This document shows, one piece after another, positions 1 through 9,564 of a stretch of DNA of 64,000 bases. The stretch's first letter is position 1, and each line of letters opens with the position of its first letter. A program made the translations under genes and the position numbers. The stretch is from Pseudoalteromonas sp. N1230-9 (GTDB taxonomy: Bacteria > Pseudomonadota > Gammaproteobacteria > Enterobacterales > Alteromonadaceae): assembly GCF_032716425.1 (NCBI RefSeq), contig NZ_CP090419.1, positions 1,552,001-1,616,000 of the forward strand, read 5' to 3'. The notes beneath the pieces were generated by a model, which worked only from the letters and a program-made list of their open reading frames with translations, was not told where the DNA came from and ran no database searches.

Positions 1-1938
1 GCCCTCAGACATACCAAAGCGCATCTTACGAGGCTTAAGGTTTGCTACCATTACCGTGAGCTTTCCTTCAATGTCTTCTGGTGCATACGCAGATTTAATA
101 CCTGCGAATACTTGGCGAGTTTCGCCACCTAAATCTAAAGTCAGTTTTAATAACTTATCTGCGCCTTCAACATGTTCTGCTTTGGCAATTTTCGCTACGC
201 GTAAATCAACTTTCGCAAAGTCATCAAACTCAATCTCTGGGCTAATTGGCTCTTTTGCCAATGGGCTGTTTGGGTCGATTTTATCTTTTTCAGCCACAAG
301 GCTTTCTTTAGATTCTTCAATCATTTTGTTTACTTTATCCATTTCTACACGTTGCATTAACGGTTTGAATTTATTGATTGCGTGACCTTTAAGTGCCGTT
401 TTAGCGCCTTGCCATGCTAAATCGTCATTTAAGAAGGCTTCAACATTAGCAGCCATACTTGGCAGAACAGGTTTTAAGTAAGTGATAAGTACACGGAACA
501 TATTTAAACCAAGTGAGCATACATCATGCGCTTCTTGTTGTTTAGTTTCGTCTTTAATTAACACCCATGGAGCTTTAGCATCAATAAACTGATTGGCTTT
601 ATCTGCAAGCGCCATAATTTCACGAATAGCACGGCTGTATTCACGGTTTTCGTAGTGATTAGCGATACTGTCAGCGGCATTTTGGAATTCGCCTAGTAAT
701 GCTTCGTCCATAACCGTGTCGCTTAATTTACCGTCAAACTTCTTGGTGATAAAGCTGGCACAACGGCTCGCGATATTAACAACTTTACCTACTAAATCTG
801 AGTTTACACGCAGTGCGAAATCTTCAAGGTTTAAATCAAGATCAGTAATGCCACCATTAAGTTTTGCAGCATAGTAGTAACGTAAGTACTCTGGATCTAA
901 GTTATCAAGGTAAGTGCGAGCTTTAACAAAAGTGCCTTTAGATTTTGACATTTTCGCGCCATTTACAGTCACAAAACCATGAGCGAAAACGTTTGTTGGT
1001 TTTCTAAATTTTGCGCCATCAAGCATTGCAGGCCAGAACAAGCTATGGAAATAAATGATATCTTTGCCAATAAAGTGGTAAAGCTCAGCATCTGAATCTT
1101 CAGCCCAAAATGCATCAAAATCGATACCTTTTTTATCACATAAGTTTTTGAAACTCGCCATGTAACCAATTGGTGCATCTAACCAAACATAGAAATACTT
1201 GCCTGGCGCACCTGGAATTTCAAAACCAAAGTAAGGCGCATCACGGCTAATGTCCCATTGTTGCAGGCCATCAGAAAACCATTCGTCCAATTTATTGGCC
1301 ATTTCTTGTTGGATAGAACCAGAATGCAACCATTCTTTTAACATGCCCTCAAATGCTGGTAGGTCAAAGAAGTAGTGTTCAGAGTCTTTTAATACTGGCT
1401 CTGCGCCCGACATTACCGAACGCGGATTAATAAGCTCTGTAGGGCTATAGGTTGCGCCACATGCATCACAGCTGTCGCCATTTTGGTCTTCAGATTTACA
1501 TGTAGGGCATGTACCTGTTACAAATCGGTCAGGTAAGAAAATACCTTTCTCCGGGTCAAAAAGCTGTGAAATAGTGTGCTTTTTGATGTGACCTGCGTCA
1601 TTTAAGCGGTTATAGATAAGTTCACTAAGCGCTTTATTCTCGTCACTGTGGGTACTGTGATAATTATCAAATTCGATATTAAAATCAGCAAAGTCGCGTT
1701 GACGTTCGATGCTGACATTTTTAACCATCTCTTCAGGCGTGATCCCTTGCTTTTGCGCATTAAGCATAATTGGAGTGCCGTGAGCATCGTCTGCACAAAC
1801 ATAGTAGGTCTCATGACCTTGTTGTTTCTGAAAACGTGCCCAAATATCAGTTTGTATATATTCTAATAAATGACCTAAGTGAGTCGGGCCATTGGCATAA
1901 GGTAATGCGCTAGTTATGAGGATCTTTCGCTGTGCCAT
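1..1938 (-). CDS. metG: Methionyl-tRNA synthetase, 3' end cut by window edge
   Basis: Cytoplasmic class I aminoacyl-tRNA synthetase that charges tRNA-Met. The reverse strand reads open from the ATG at 1938-1936 to the window edge, 646 codons without a stop. The start reads [17 protein letters not shown] and is followed by the class I signature HLGH. A CPTC...CDAC zinc knuckle follows, then the KMSKS signature in the context [10 protein letters not shown]. The last visible part ([21 protein letters not shown]) is the C-terminal tRNA-binding, EMAP-II-like domain found in long MetG proteins. E. coli MetG has about 677 residues, so roughly 30 are missing beyond base 1. It is divergent from mrp, as in E. 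coli. Identification is very secure. Confidence 0.97.
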   Translation of the reverse strand, partial: MAQRKILITSALPYANGPTHLGHLLEYIQTDIWARFQKQQGHETYYVCADDAHGTPIMLNAQKQGITPEEMVKNVSIERQRDFADFNIEFDNYHSTHSDENKALSELIYNRLNDAGHIKKHTISQLFDPEKGIFLPDRFVTGTCPTCKSEDQNGDSCDACGATYSPTELINPRSVMSGAEPVLKDSEHYFFDLPAFEGMLKEWLHSGSIQQEMANKLDEWFSDGLQQWDISRDAPYFGFEIPGAPGKYFYVWLDAPIGYMASFKNLCDKKGIDFDAFWAEDSDAELYHFIGKDIIYFHSLFWPAMLDGAKFRKPTNVFAHGFVTVNGAKMSKSKGTFVKARTYLDNLDPEYLRYYYAAKLNGGITDLDLNLEDFALRVNSDLVGKVVNIASRCASFITKKFDGKLSDTVMDEALLGEFQNAADSIANHYENREYSRAIREIMALADKANQFIDAKAPWVLIKDETKQQEAHDVCSLGLNMFRVLITYLKPVLPSMAANVEAFLNDDLAWQGAKTALKGHAINKFKPLMQRVEMDKVNKMIEESKESLVAEKDKIDPNSPLAKEPISPEIEFDDFAKVDLRVAKIAKAEHVEGADKLLKLTLDLGGETRQVFAGIKSAYAPEDIEGKLTVMVANLKPRKMRFGMSEG

Positions 1939-2114
1939 AATCATTCCGAATTGAGGATAACCGCCTTTAAAATACGCGATTATCATATTTTAACCACCTA
2001 TTTGTCAGCTAAGGCCTAACACGCAGATGATATTTATTAATTGTCTGGTTTTAATGCTTTGAATGTTACATAATTCCGTGGCACTTTTCATCAAAGAAAC
2101 GCTATTTTATTGCT

Positions 2115-3191
2115 ATGTTTGGACTGTCAAAAATATTCTCTGGAAAATCGACTGAAAAAGCACCTATGCTTGAGGCATTAGCTGCTTATCGAAGTAGTGC
2201 TTTTGCGATAGGTATAGAACAAAGCTGGGTGAAAGATATCCAGCAAAATGATGACAAAAGTTGGCATGTTAAGCTTGTTTTACCTTTTGCAGGGCTGGGT
2301 GAAATTCATGATATTGAATCATTCATTAACCAAAAGTTGGCTTGTGAGGTAACTATTGAAGCCCAAGTTAAACTGTCAGAAGCGAGTAAGTTTAAGCAGA
2401 TTAAACATATTATACTCGTAGCTTCCGGTAAAGGTGGAGTTGGTAAATCAACGACTGCGGTCAATTTAGCAGCGGCACTTCAGCAAGAAGGCGCTAATGT
2501 GGGGATATTGGATGCTGATATATATGGCCCATCTATTCCACTGTTACTTGGTTTGCAGGGCGCTGAGCCAAAAACAGCAGACAATAAACATCTACTGCCT
2601 TTTGAAGCACATAACCTCAAAGCGCAATCAATAGGTTTTTTAGTTCCGAGTGATGATGCGACCGTATGGCGTGGCCCCATGGCTTCGGGGGCGCTTAACC
2701 AGTTGTTAAATGAAACCGATTGGGGAGAGCTAGATTATTTAATTGTCGATATGCCCCCGGGCACTGGCGATATTCAATTGACTATGAGCCAAAAAGTGCC
2801 AGCCAGCGGCACTGTGATCATCACAACACCTCAAGATTTAGCATTAGCAGATGCACAAAAAGGTATCGCAATGTTTAATAAAGTAAATGTGCCTGTATTG
2901 GGTCTCATCGAAAATATGAGTTACTTTTTGTGTGGTCACTGTGGACAGCCGAACCATGTGTTTGGTAAAGATGGTGCAGTTACTTTAGCTCATCGTCATG
3001 GGGTGCCTGTACTTGCGACAATTCCATTAGCGACAGAAATTCGTGAAAGCTCTGAGCAAGGTCACTTGATTGCGCAAAATAACGCAGAAACTATTAGCGA
3101 AACATACAAAACAGCGGCACGCGTTCTCGCGAGCAGTTTATATTACCAGCAGGCGCAAAGCGCTGTTGAGATTGTTATAACGGATGATTAA
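2115..3191 (+). CDS. mrp: Iron-sulfur carrier P-loop ATPase Mrp/ApbC
   Basis: Cytoplasmic ParA/MinD-type ATPase of the Mrp/Nbp35 family, which binds and transfers Fe-S clusters to apoproteins. 358 residues. Residues 1 to about 95 form the short MIP18/DUF59-like N-terminal domain. The deviant Walker A motif GKGGVGKST is at about residues 105-113, followed by DADIYGPS and the switch motif VDMPPGTGD. The CxxC cluster ligands are C273 and C276 (CGHC). All family hallmarks are intact. The gene is divergent from metG and followed 3 bp later by dcd, so the two are probably cotranscribed. Confidence 0.95.
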   Translation: MFGLSKIFSGKSTEKAPMLEALAAYRSSAFAIGIEQSWVKDIQQNDDKSWHVKLVLPFAGLGEIHDIESFINQKLACEVTIEAQVKLSEASKFKQIKHIILVASGKGGVGKSTTAVNLAAALQQEGANVGILDADIYGPSIPLLLGLQGAEPKTADNKHLLPFEAHNLKAQSIGFLVPSDDATVWRGPMASGALNQLLNETDWGELDYLIVDMPPGTGDIQLTMSQKVPASGTVIITTPQDLALADAQKGIAMFNKVNVPVLGLIENMSYFLCGHCGQPNHVFGKDGAVTLAHRHGVPVLATIPLATEIRESSEQGHLIAQNNAETISETYKTAARVLASSLYYQQAQSAVEIVITDD

Positions 3192-3194
3192 TAA

Positions 3195-3782
3195 ATGAGA
3201 TTATCAGATACCCATATTCAACAATACATTAATGATGGCCGTATTGTTATTGAGCCCTCGCCAAGTAAGGAAATGATTTCAGGAGTCACAGTCGATTTAC
3301 GCTTGGGTAATAAGTTTCGTGTTTTTCAGGATCACACCGCTGCCTATGTCGACTTGAGTGGACCAAAAGATCAGCTAAATAAAGCGATGGAATCAATAAT
3401 GAGTGATGAGATCGTGTTGAATGAGGATGAAGCTTTTTTCCTACACCCAGGTGAACTAGCACTCGCAATTACTTACGAAAAAGTGACTCTACCGGCTGAT
3501 ATTGTTGGTTGGCTTGATGGGCGTTCATCTTTGGCGCGACTTGGCTTGATGGTGCACGTGACAGCACACCGTATTGACCCAGGTTGGTCTGGCAATATTG
3601 TGCTCGAGTTTTATAATTCTGGTAAATTACCACTTGCACTGCGTCCAATGATGAAGATAGGGGCGATGAGTTTTGAAACAATGACGAGTCCTTCTGAGAA
3701 CCCATATAACACGCGTAAAGATGCAAAATATAAAGATCAAAACTCAGCTGTAGCAAGTCGTATTAGTGACGATAGCAAGTAA
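3195..3782 (+). CDS. dcd: dCTP deaminase
   Basis: Deaminates dCTP to dUTP, the main route to dUMP for thymidylate synthesis in Gram-negative bacteria. 195 residues, against 193 in E. coli. The N-terminus MRLSDTHI and the active-site block [17 protein letters not shown] (containing the catalytic Glu) match the family closely, as does the trimer-forming segment GKLPLALRP. It starts 3 bp after the mrp stop, so translation is probably linked. A 128-bp gap follows before the next gene. Confidence 0.96.
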   Translation: MRLSDTHIQQYINDGRIVIEPSPSKEMISGVTVDLRLGNKFRVFQDHTAAYVDLSGPKDQLNKAMESIMSDEIVLNEDEAFFLHPGELALAITYEKVTLPADIVGWLDGRSSLARLGLMVHVTAHRIDPGWSGNIVLEFYNSGKLPLALRPMMKIGAMSFETMTSPSENPYNTRKDAKYKDQNSAVASRISDDSK

Positions 3783-3910
3783 AGTCTAATGCGGTGGTTT
3801 ATTTGACCGCCGCAAATCCCTCCTCATTTATATAATTAGTTCCTATAAAATTGGCAATTTAAGCGCTTAGATCCCATACTTTTATCTATGTTTGGTGGCA
3901 CGGAGCTAAG

Positions 3911-6406
3911 ATGCATTCATATAACATGCGCGTAGTAAGGTTTTATAAACAACTAGCTTGTGCGATATGTGCTATCTTGCTGTGTGTTTTATCCTTCTCA
4001 AGTTTTTCCTCTCAACTGCCTGTGTGGTTGTTTCAGTCAAATCAGCCACTGAGTGTTTTGGCAGATAAACTTGATGAAAAACTGATTACACAAAGAAAAT
4101 TACCCGCGAACAATACCGATACTTTTCGTATTAAAGCCAACCAATCATATTGGATGGTTATCGATTTACATCAACTACCACATGCGCAAACTTATGTCGC
4201 GTATCTAGCTGAACCTAATTTAATGTGGAAGAAGTTTTATATTTTAGACAGTGCCTCAACAGCGAAAAATGATGCGCGGTTAATACCCTTACCAAGTTTA
4301 TCCAATATAAGGCCTCACTGGCTTATTGAGCATAGGCCTGAAAACCGTTGGGCATTGGTAAACTTTCAACACGATAGGGACATGAACTTACAATTAGGGG
4401 TCGTAAATTCCGAACGGTTTGAAATTAACTTACATAAAACAATACTGAGTTACGGTGCAATTATTGGTGTACTACTTATTAGTATTTTTGTTTGCCTTGT
4501 CTACTATGTTGTATCTAAACGGGTGAAGTACTTATTTCTAGGGATGTATTTTACTTTAGTTAGTATTAGTTTTTTAATTGATAACGGCTTAAGCGGCTAT
4601 CTTGTCGCAGGTCTTGATTGGTCTGCCAAGTGGCCTTTTCATGAGTTTTCCCTTGGCCTTGTAAGTTATTTTTTATACGAATTTTTGAGTATAAAAAACA
4701 GCCGCAATGGTCTGAATCAAACATGGTTAGTGGCAATAGCTATGTTTTTTGCTATTGCATTGATGACATCATTTTTACCTGCATTTAATTTAAGCTGGGT
4801 TTATATTGTCAGCTGTAGCTGCTTTATTGTGTTGTCGGTTGCGACGGCAGTTATATTACACAAGCAGAAAAGTCATCTAAGCTTGCTACGTCAATCTATG
4901 CTGATAATACTTTCTTGTCAGGTTGTGAGCTTACTTATTTGGAATGGCTTTGGTGTTGGAAAACATATGATACAAGATGTTGTGTTGTTGATCAGTTCAC
5001 TGTCAATTTGTACGGTTTTATTGCTTAAAGACAGACATCGCATAGCGTCATTTAACTATAGTCTCACCCATGATGCTGATACTCAATTACCTAACAAGCA
5101 ACTGTTACTCGATGAAATGGTTAAAAAAGTCTCACAAAAGCAGCATTTTGCAATCATGTTGTTTAGACCACATGTGTTAACCAATGCACGAGCAACATTT
5201 GGTTACGACCATGCTAATCAGTGTATAAATACGACGCTTAATGCCCTCACTCAACAGCTTCAGTCAATTAATGCCCTAAAATTAGAAACGCGCTCGGAAG
5301 AAGGTGTGTGGATTGCGCGGGTCGATGACAGCATTTTCGCGTGTGTCATTTTAGGGGAGCTTGAGCTCAGCCATATTGAACAGTTTGCTTGTGTTATACA
5401 TGGGGTGTTTGAAGAGGGGATTTCGCATAATAATATTAAGTTAGTTGATTCGGTTGATATTGGTGTTGCGTACTATCCAATGCATGGCAATACCGCCAAA
5501 CAAATCCTGCAATGTGCTATTCAAGCTATGAGTAAAAAGCAGGTGCAAGGAGAACGTTGGCGAATGTTCGACTTAGAGAGTGCGCGTTTGTCTGAGCAGC
5601 GTTTGCTCATTGCAGCGTCATTAAAGAGTGCTATTGAGGAAGACCAACTTGCACTGCATTTTCAACCACAAGTTTGCTTAAAAACGGGGAATGTTGTCGG
5701 TTGTGAAGCGTTACTGCGTTGGCAGCATCCCGCTTTAGGAGCGATTAGTCCAGAAGTGTTTATTCCTATTGCTGAATCATCTGGGGTTATTAATCAGTTA
5801 ACTGAGTGGGTGGTAACACGGGGAATTGAATGGCAAGCAATATTTACTAAGCACATCCCAAATCATGTTATCTCTATTAATATATCAGCGAAGGACCTGC
5901 TCAATAAAGATTTACCAGTGTTATTTATCACTAAGTTGAATGAGCAAGGTGTTGAGCCAAGCAGTGTGATGCTCGAGCTGACTGAATCTGCCACTTTGGA
6001 AGAAAGTAAAAAAATTAAAGTATTACTTAATGACTACAGACTCATCGGTGTTAAATTGGCTATTGATGATTTTGGTACTGGTTATTCTTCTTTGGCATAT
6101 TTAAGCCAACTAGGCTTTGATGAAGTGAAAATAGATAAGCAGTTTGTACTTAATTTGCAGTTTTCTAATAACGATAAAAGTATCTGTAAAGCAACGTGCG
6201 ATATTGCTACGACACTTGGTGCGGAGGTGGTTGCTGAAGGGATTGAGGATGAACAGAGTTTGGCTATTTTAAAAAGTTATGGCTGCCAAGTTGGTCAGGG
6301 ATATTATTTTGCAAAGCCAATGTCTGCAGATGACTATGTGAGTTGGATCCAAAATTTCAAATCAATCGATATCAGCCTCGATGTAAAAGCGCACCTAGTT
6401 GATTAA
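3911..6406 (+). CDS. Membrane c-di-GMP phosphodiesterase with degenerate GGDEF and intact EAL
   Basis: 831-residue inner-membrane signalling protein. An N-terminal hydrophobic segment (about 10-35) is followed by a periplasmic region, then a block of about seven hydrophobic helices (about 180-390), an arrangement like 7TMR-DISM sensors. The GGDEF-type domain is degenerate: the loop reads RVDDSIFA near residue 470 instead of GGDEF. The EAL domain (about 565-815) keeps its metal and catalytic residues: EAL at E599, the Asn in NISAKDLL, ELTES, DDFGTG at about 719-724, KIDKQF, EGIEDEQ and GQGYYFAKP. It should hydrolyse c-di-GMP and not make it. The start is supported by GGAG 5 bp upstream of the ATG. 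The 3' end overlaps the convergent next gene by 35 bp. The ligand is unknown. Confidence 0.88.
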   Translation: MHSYNMRVVRFYKQLACAICAILLCVLSFSSFSSQLPVWLFQSNQPLSVLADKLDEKLITQRKLPANNTDTFRIKANQSYWMVIDLHQLPHAQTYVAYLAEPNLMWKKFYILDSASTAKNDARLIPLPSLSNIRPHWLIEHRPENRWALVNFQHDRDMNLQLGVVNSERFEINLHKTILSYGAIIGVLLISIFVCLVYYVVSKRVKYLFLGMYFTLVSISFLIDNGLSGYLVAGLDWSAKWPFHEFSLGLVSYFLYEFLSIKNSRNGLNQTWLVAIAMFFAIALMTSFLPAFNLSWVYIVSCSCFIVLSVATAVILHKQKSHLSLLRQSMLIILSCQVVSLLIWNGFGVGKHMIQDVVLLISSLSICTVLLLKDRHRIASFNYSLTHDADTQLPNKQLLLDEMVKKVSQKQHFAIMLFRPHVLTNARATFGYDHANQCINTTLNALTQQLQSINALKLETRSEEGVWIARVDDSIFACVILGELELSHIEQFACVIHGVFEEGISHNNIKLVDSVDIGVAYYPMHGNTAKQILQCAIQAMSKKQVQGERWRMFDLESARLSEQRLLIAASLKSAIEEDQLALHFQPQVCLKTGNVVGCEALLRWQHPALGAISPEVFIPIAESSGVINQLTEWVVTRGIEWQAIFTKHIPNHVISINISAKDLLNKDLPVLFITKLNEQGVEPSSVMLELTESATLEESKKIKVLLNDYRLIGVKLAIDDFGTGYSSLAYLSQLGFDEVKIDKQFVLNLQFSNNDKSICKATCDIATTLGAEVVAEGIEDEQSLAILKSYGCQVGQGYYFAKPMSADDYVSWIQNFKSIDISLDVKAHLVD

Positions 6407-7148
6407 AGTACAACTGCATCATCTCAGTACATTGTAATGTATGCGTATCACTTGGGTATATTAAACCACTATCATTCAAGCCACTGACTAAGAAGGTGTT
6501 AGTTATCCTTGTATGTGTTGAAATACATTTTTCAAAACAACGTGCTGCTAGCTCTTCAGGCATGCTCATATACATTTGCTGCATCGCTTTATCAAACTTA
6601 ATGGATTGGTTTACATAGTCATTTGGATTTTTTCCATCAATATCTAAAAAAATATGATGGAAAAATTGATCTAAGTAGCGATTTAACTGATGAGATAAGT
6701 CTGGTGTTTGTTTCAACCATAGAGCAGAGCAAAACTGCATGCTTTGCCGTTGTGGAAACATGTGCTGACAAATATGGTGGTCAAATGCATGAAACCACTC
6801 ATGAGCAAGTGCTCCACCACCTGCATTTTTAGCAAGAGCGAGAGTTTGACTATGAGCATTATAGTGAGCTTGTACGCCTTTTTGACCACCATGACCAAAT
6901 GCAAAATTTAGTTTTTTGCGCAGTCCAATCGCTTCTGGCGGTAATTGCAGAATTTGCGCAAGGTCTGCAAGTGCGTCATAGATGAGGTTAGCTGCTAACA
7001 ATCGCTCTTGTTTATTAACCCAGTTACCCACAACCATGGTTCGAAAACCAAATGTATCACGAATTTCATCAAAGTCGACTTGATCATCAAATCGATAATT
7101 AGGGCCATGACGGGAAAAGCCCGCACTCAATCGTTTAGACACTCGCAT
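6372..7148 (-). CDS. CLCA_X-type protein with HExxH zincin motif
   Basis: 258-residue protein without signal peptide or membrane segment. The notable motif is HEWFH at residues 116-120, continuing AFDHH. This is an HExxH zinc site as in zincin metallopeptidases and resembles the C-terminal zincin-like domains of large polyvalent phage proteins (LPD1/ArdC-like). I recall the annotation name CLCA_X family for related proteins in Vibrio and Alteromonadales, but cannot confirm it here. The ATG shares one base with the stop of the upstream tapT gene (7148), so the pair is probably translationally coupled. Its 3' end overlaps the EAL gene by 35 bp tail to tail. Function unknown; a metal-dependent hydrolase is an inference from the motif alone. 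Confidence 0.7.
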   Translation of the reverse strand: MRVSKRLSAGFSRHGPNYRFDDQVDFDEIRDTFGFRTMVVGNWVNKQERLLAANLIYDALADLAQILQLPPEAIGLRKKLNFAFGHGGQKGVQAHYNAHSQTLALAKNAGGGALAHEWFHAFDHHICQHMFPQRQSMQFCSALWLKQTPDLSHQLNRYLDQFFHHIFLDIDGKNPNDYVNQSIKFDKAMQQMYMSMPEELAARCFEKCISTHTRITNTFLVSGLNDSGLIYPSDTHTLQCTEMMQLYFNQLGALLHRG

Positions 7149-7747
7149 TACAAGTAACGTGCCTTTACATGTTCTGGCATATGTTGAGTTTGTTTATCTA
7201 AAAGTGTGTTAAGTAGTTGATATAAAGGTGATACATCACAGTTTTCAATTAAAGCCAAGCTATGTGCTACGGCTTCTAAAGTTGATAAGCTATCAGCGCG
7301 AGGTGCCTTACGGATTGTGTACTTATTAGCAGGTAAGCGGTTGAAGCTGACAGCTTTAAATGTCTCTAGGGTTGGGGTGAGTTTTAATATTTTAAATGCT
7401 TTTTTCCATGTCCCGTCAATCACGATTAAATGAGTCAATGAGCTTTTAAAGTCGTGCATTGCTTGACTTGAATCATCAAGCTTTAAAGAGTCATCACTTG
7501 GGTATAAAACGGCTGTTGTTGTTTTAGGGAGACTGGCCAGTATAGAGAAATCATTCTCAGACTCACCTTGGATAATTTCACAGTTATTTAGCCCTAGTAG
7601 CAAAAGTCTCGCTGTGTTTTTAGTGACTTTTTCTTCACTTGGATGACGTAATATAATGATTTTTAGTTTATTATTAATTATGTTTATCGCATCGCATAGA
7701 CATGTTCTTATCGAAAAGCCACAATGTGGGCAGAGTTCTCTAGCCAT
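7148..7747 (-). CDS. tapT: DTW-domain tRNA-uridine aminocarboxypropyltransferase
   Basis: 199-residue DTW-domain protein of the YfiP/TapT/TuaA group. The family transfers the 3-amino-3-carboxypropyl group of SAM to U47 of tRNA (acp3U). The N-terminus carries a four-Cys zinc knuckle (C6, C9, C16, C18). The SPOUT-like core shows HPSEEKVTKNTARLL at about 35-50, and the DxTW signature is DGTW at 111-114. The C-terminal YTIRKAPRADSLSTLEA is the usual family block. First gene of a two-gene unit with the HExxH protein. Confidence 0.86.
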   Translation of the reverse strand: MARELCPHCGFSIRTCLCDAINIINNKLKIIILRHPSEEKVTKNTARLLLLGLNNCEIIQGESENDFSILASLPKTTTAVLYPSDDSLKLDDSSQAMHDFKSSLTHLIVIDGTWKKAFKILKLTPTLETFKAVSFNRLPANKYTIRKAPRADSLSTLEAVAHSLALIENCDVSPLYQLLNTLLDKQTQHMPEHVKARYL

Positions 7748-7869
7748 ATAAACTTAGGTAAATTACTAATTTTTGCCTAGTATACATCAGTAAGAAGTAG
7801 TTTGCTTTTTTGATGTAAGCAACTAAAGTTGCGACTAGAGAGGATTATGTTTTTAATTAAGGGAAAAAG

Positions 7870-8214
7870 ATGACGACGATCACAATAGACGAAAGTGCAC
7901 TTGAAGGTATGGAATCGCTTTTAGGTGATCAATTTGCCGACACCTTGACCTTTTGCTGCAGTGAGTTTCAGAGGCTGAGCAATGAGGCACTCGCTTGTAT
8001 TGATGTTGATAACGAATCAGCGGCACGTCATGCACATAGCTTAAAATCTAATGCTGCTCAATTTGGCGCTATGAGTTTATCAGAACTTGCCCGTGAAATA
8101 GAGCATGATCTCAATGAGGGGCAAGTGAGCAAAGCAAAAGCAAATTCACAAAACTTACAAGCGCAAGTTGAAGGCTCACAAGAAAAATTACAAGCTTGGT
8201 TTGCTGCTCGCTAA
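7870..8214 (+). CDS. Histidine phosphotransfer (Hpt) domain protein
   Basis: A stand-alone 114-residue Hpt module of the kind that relays phosphate between hybrid sensor kinases and response regulators in the cytoplasm. The phosphorylated His is probably H56 in AHSLKSNAAQFGA, the usual HxLK(S/G) environment. The rest is predicted helical bundle, and no other domain is present. No kinase or response regulator lies nearby, so the partner must be encoded elsewhere. A short gap to alaA follows. Confidence 0.85.
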   Translation: MTTITIDESALEGMESLLGDQFADTLTFCCSEFQRLSNEALACIDVDNESAARHAHSLKSNAAQFGAMSLSELAREIEHDLNEGQVSKAKANSQNLQAQVEGSQEKLQAWFAAR

Positions 8215-8256
8215 AAACTTGAATTTATTTCAGTTATAACCTCAAAAATCCACTAG

Positions 8257-8310
8257 CATGGTTGCCCTTTACTAGGTTAGTCTAAAGATTAATTAGTAGA
8301 GGTAACCATG
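8257..8310 (+). promoter_or_regulatory. Long hairpin enclosing the alaA RBS and start codon
   Basis: The left arm CATGGTTGCCCTTTACTA (8257-8274) pairs with TAGTAGAGGTAACCATG (8294-8310), giving about 17 pairs with two G-U pairs and one bulged C. The loop holds a second stem, TTAGTC (8277-8282) with GATTAA (8287-8292), around a TAAA tetraloop. The right arm contains both the Shine-Dalgarno AGAGG and the ATG of alaA. Structure is seen in the sequence; a role in translation control is inferred. Confidence 0.6.
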
Positions 8311-9525
8311 TCACAAATAAAAAAGAGTCACAAACTAAACGGTGTCTGTTATGACATACGTGGGCCTGTGCTTGCACAAGCTCGAAAAATGGAAGAAGAA
8401 GGGCAAAAAGTATTAAAGCTTAACATTGGCAACCCTGCTGCCTTCGGCTTTGATATGCCTGAGGATATGCATAAAGACATCATCCGTAATTTGTATTCAG
8501 CCCAAGGCTACTGTGACTCTAAAGGCCTCTACTCAGCCCGTGTGGCTGTTTATCAACACTATCAACAACGCGGTTTGTTTAATCTTGATGTCGATAATAT
8601 TTATATCGGCAATGGGGTCAGCGAATTGATTCAAATGACCACGCAAGCATTACTTGATAATGACGACGAAGTGCTTATTCCGGCACCGGATTATCCGCTA
8701 TGGACGGCATCAGTTAAGTTAGCAGGGGGCAACCCCGTGCATTATCTTTGTGATGAAGAGCAAGATTGGTTTCCTGATATTGCGGATATAAAAAGTAAGA
8801 TTACGTCAAAAACAAAGGCATTGGTGTTAATTAATCCAAATAACCCAACAGGGGCCGTATACAGCGACGATCTTTTACTGGAGCTTATCAATATCGCTCG
8901 TGAATATAAGCTGCTGTTATTGAGCGACGAAATTTACGAGAAAATTTTGTACGATGATGTTACCCATAGCTCTATTGGAGCGCTGTGTGATGATGTTCCC
9001 ATCATTACATTTAATGGTTTGGCTAAAACATACCGTGCTGCGGGGCTTCGGATGGGTTGGATGGTATTAAGCGGCCGCACCAGTATGATGGAAGATTTGA
9101 GCCGTGGTCTTGATATGTTGGCATCTATGCGCTTATGTGCCAATGTGCCTGCACAATATGCAATTCAACAAGCCTTAGGTGGGGTACAATCAATTGATAA
9201 CCTGATTAACCCAGGTGGACGATTATATGTGCAACGTGATATAGCATGGCGTGGTTTAAATGCTATTGATGGTATTAGCTGTAAAAAGCCAAAAGGGGCG
9301 CTCTATGCATTCGCGAAAGTGGATACGGCACACTTTAATATCAAAAACGATGAACGCATGATTTTAGATTTACTCAAAGCTGAGAAAATCTTATTAGTGC
9401 ATGGCCGCGCTTTTAATTGGCCAGATCCTGATCATTTTAGATTGGTGTTTTTACCTAACAAAGATGATTTAACACAAGCAATGAGTAAAATGCAGCGTTT
9501 TTTTGCAGACTACAGGCAAAGTTAA
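8308..9525 (+). CDS. alaA: Glutamate-pyruvate aminotransferase AlaA
   Basis: PLP-dependent class I/II aminotransferase that makes alanine from pyruvate and glutamate in the cytoplasm. 405 residues, the same length as E. coli AlaA (YfbQ), and almost colinear with it: KLNGVCYDIRGPVL, LNIGNPAAFGFD, GYCDSKGLYSAR, NPNNPTGAVYS, then the PLP lysine in FNGLAKTYRAAGLRMGW. The start is fixed by AGAGG 5 bp upstream and by homology from the first residues. The RBS and ATG lie inside a long hairpin (8257-8310), so translation may be structure-controlled. A strong terminator follows directly. Confidence 0.95.
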   Translation: MSQIKKSHKLNGVCYDIRGPVLAQARKMEEEGQKVLKLNIGNPAAFGFDMPEDMHKDIIRNLYSAQGYCDSKGLYSARVAVYQHYQQRGLFNLDVDNIYIGNGVSELIQMTTQALLDNDDEVLIPAPDYPLWTASVKLAGGNPVHYLCDEEQDWFPDIADIKSKITSKTKALVLINPNNPTGAVYSDDLLLELINIAREYKLLLLSDEIYEKILYDDVTHSSIGALCDDVPIITFNGLAKTYRAAGLRMGWMVLSGRTSMMEDLSRGLDMLASMRLCANVPAQYAIQQALGGVQSIDNLINPGGRLYVQRDIAWRGLNAIDGISCKKPKGALYAFAKVDTAHFNIKNDERMILDLLKAEKILLVHGRAFNWPDPDHFRLVFLPNKDDLTQAMSKMQRFFADYRQS

Positions 9526-9550
9526 AAAAGCGAGCTTCGGCTCGCTTTTT
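9525..9550. terminator. Bidirectional rho-independent terminator
   Basis: Perfect stem AAAAAGCGAGC / GCTCGCTTTTT with a TTCG tetraloop, with a T-run on both strands. It overlaps the alaA stop and separates it from the convergent envelope operon that ends at 9565. Confidence 0.93.
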
Positions 9551-9564
9551 GATTTCTTTACCAA

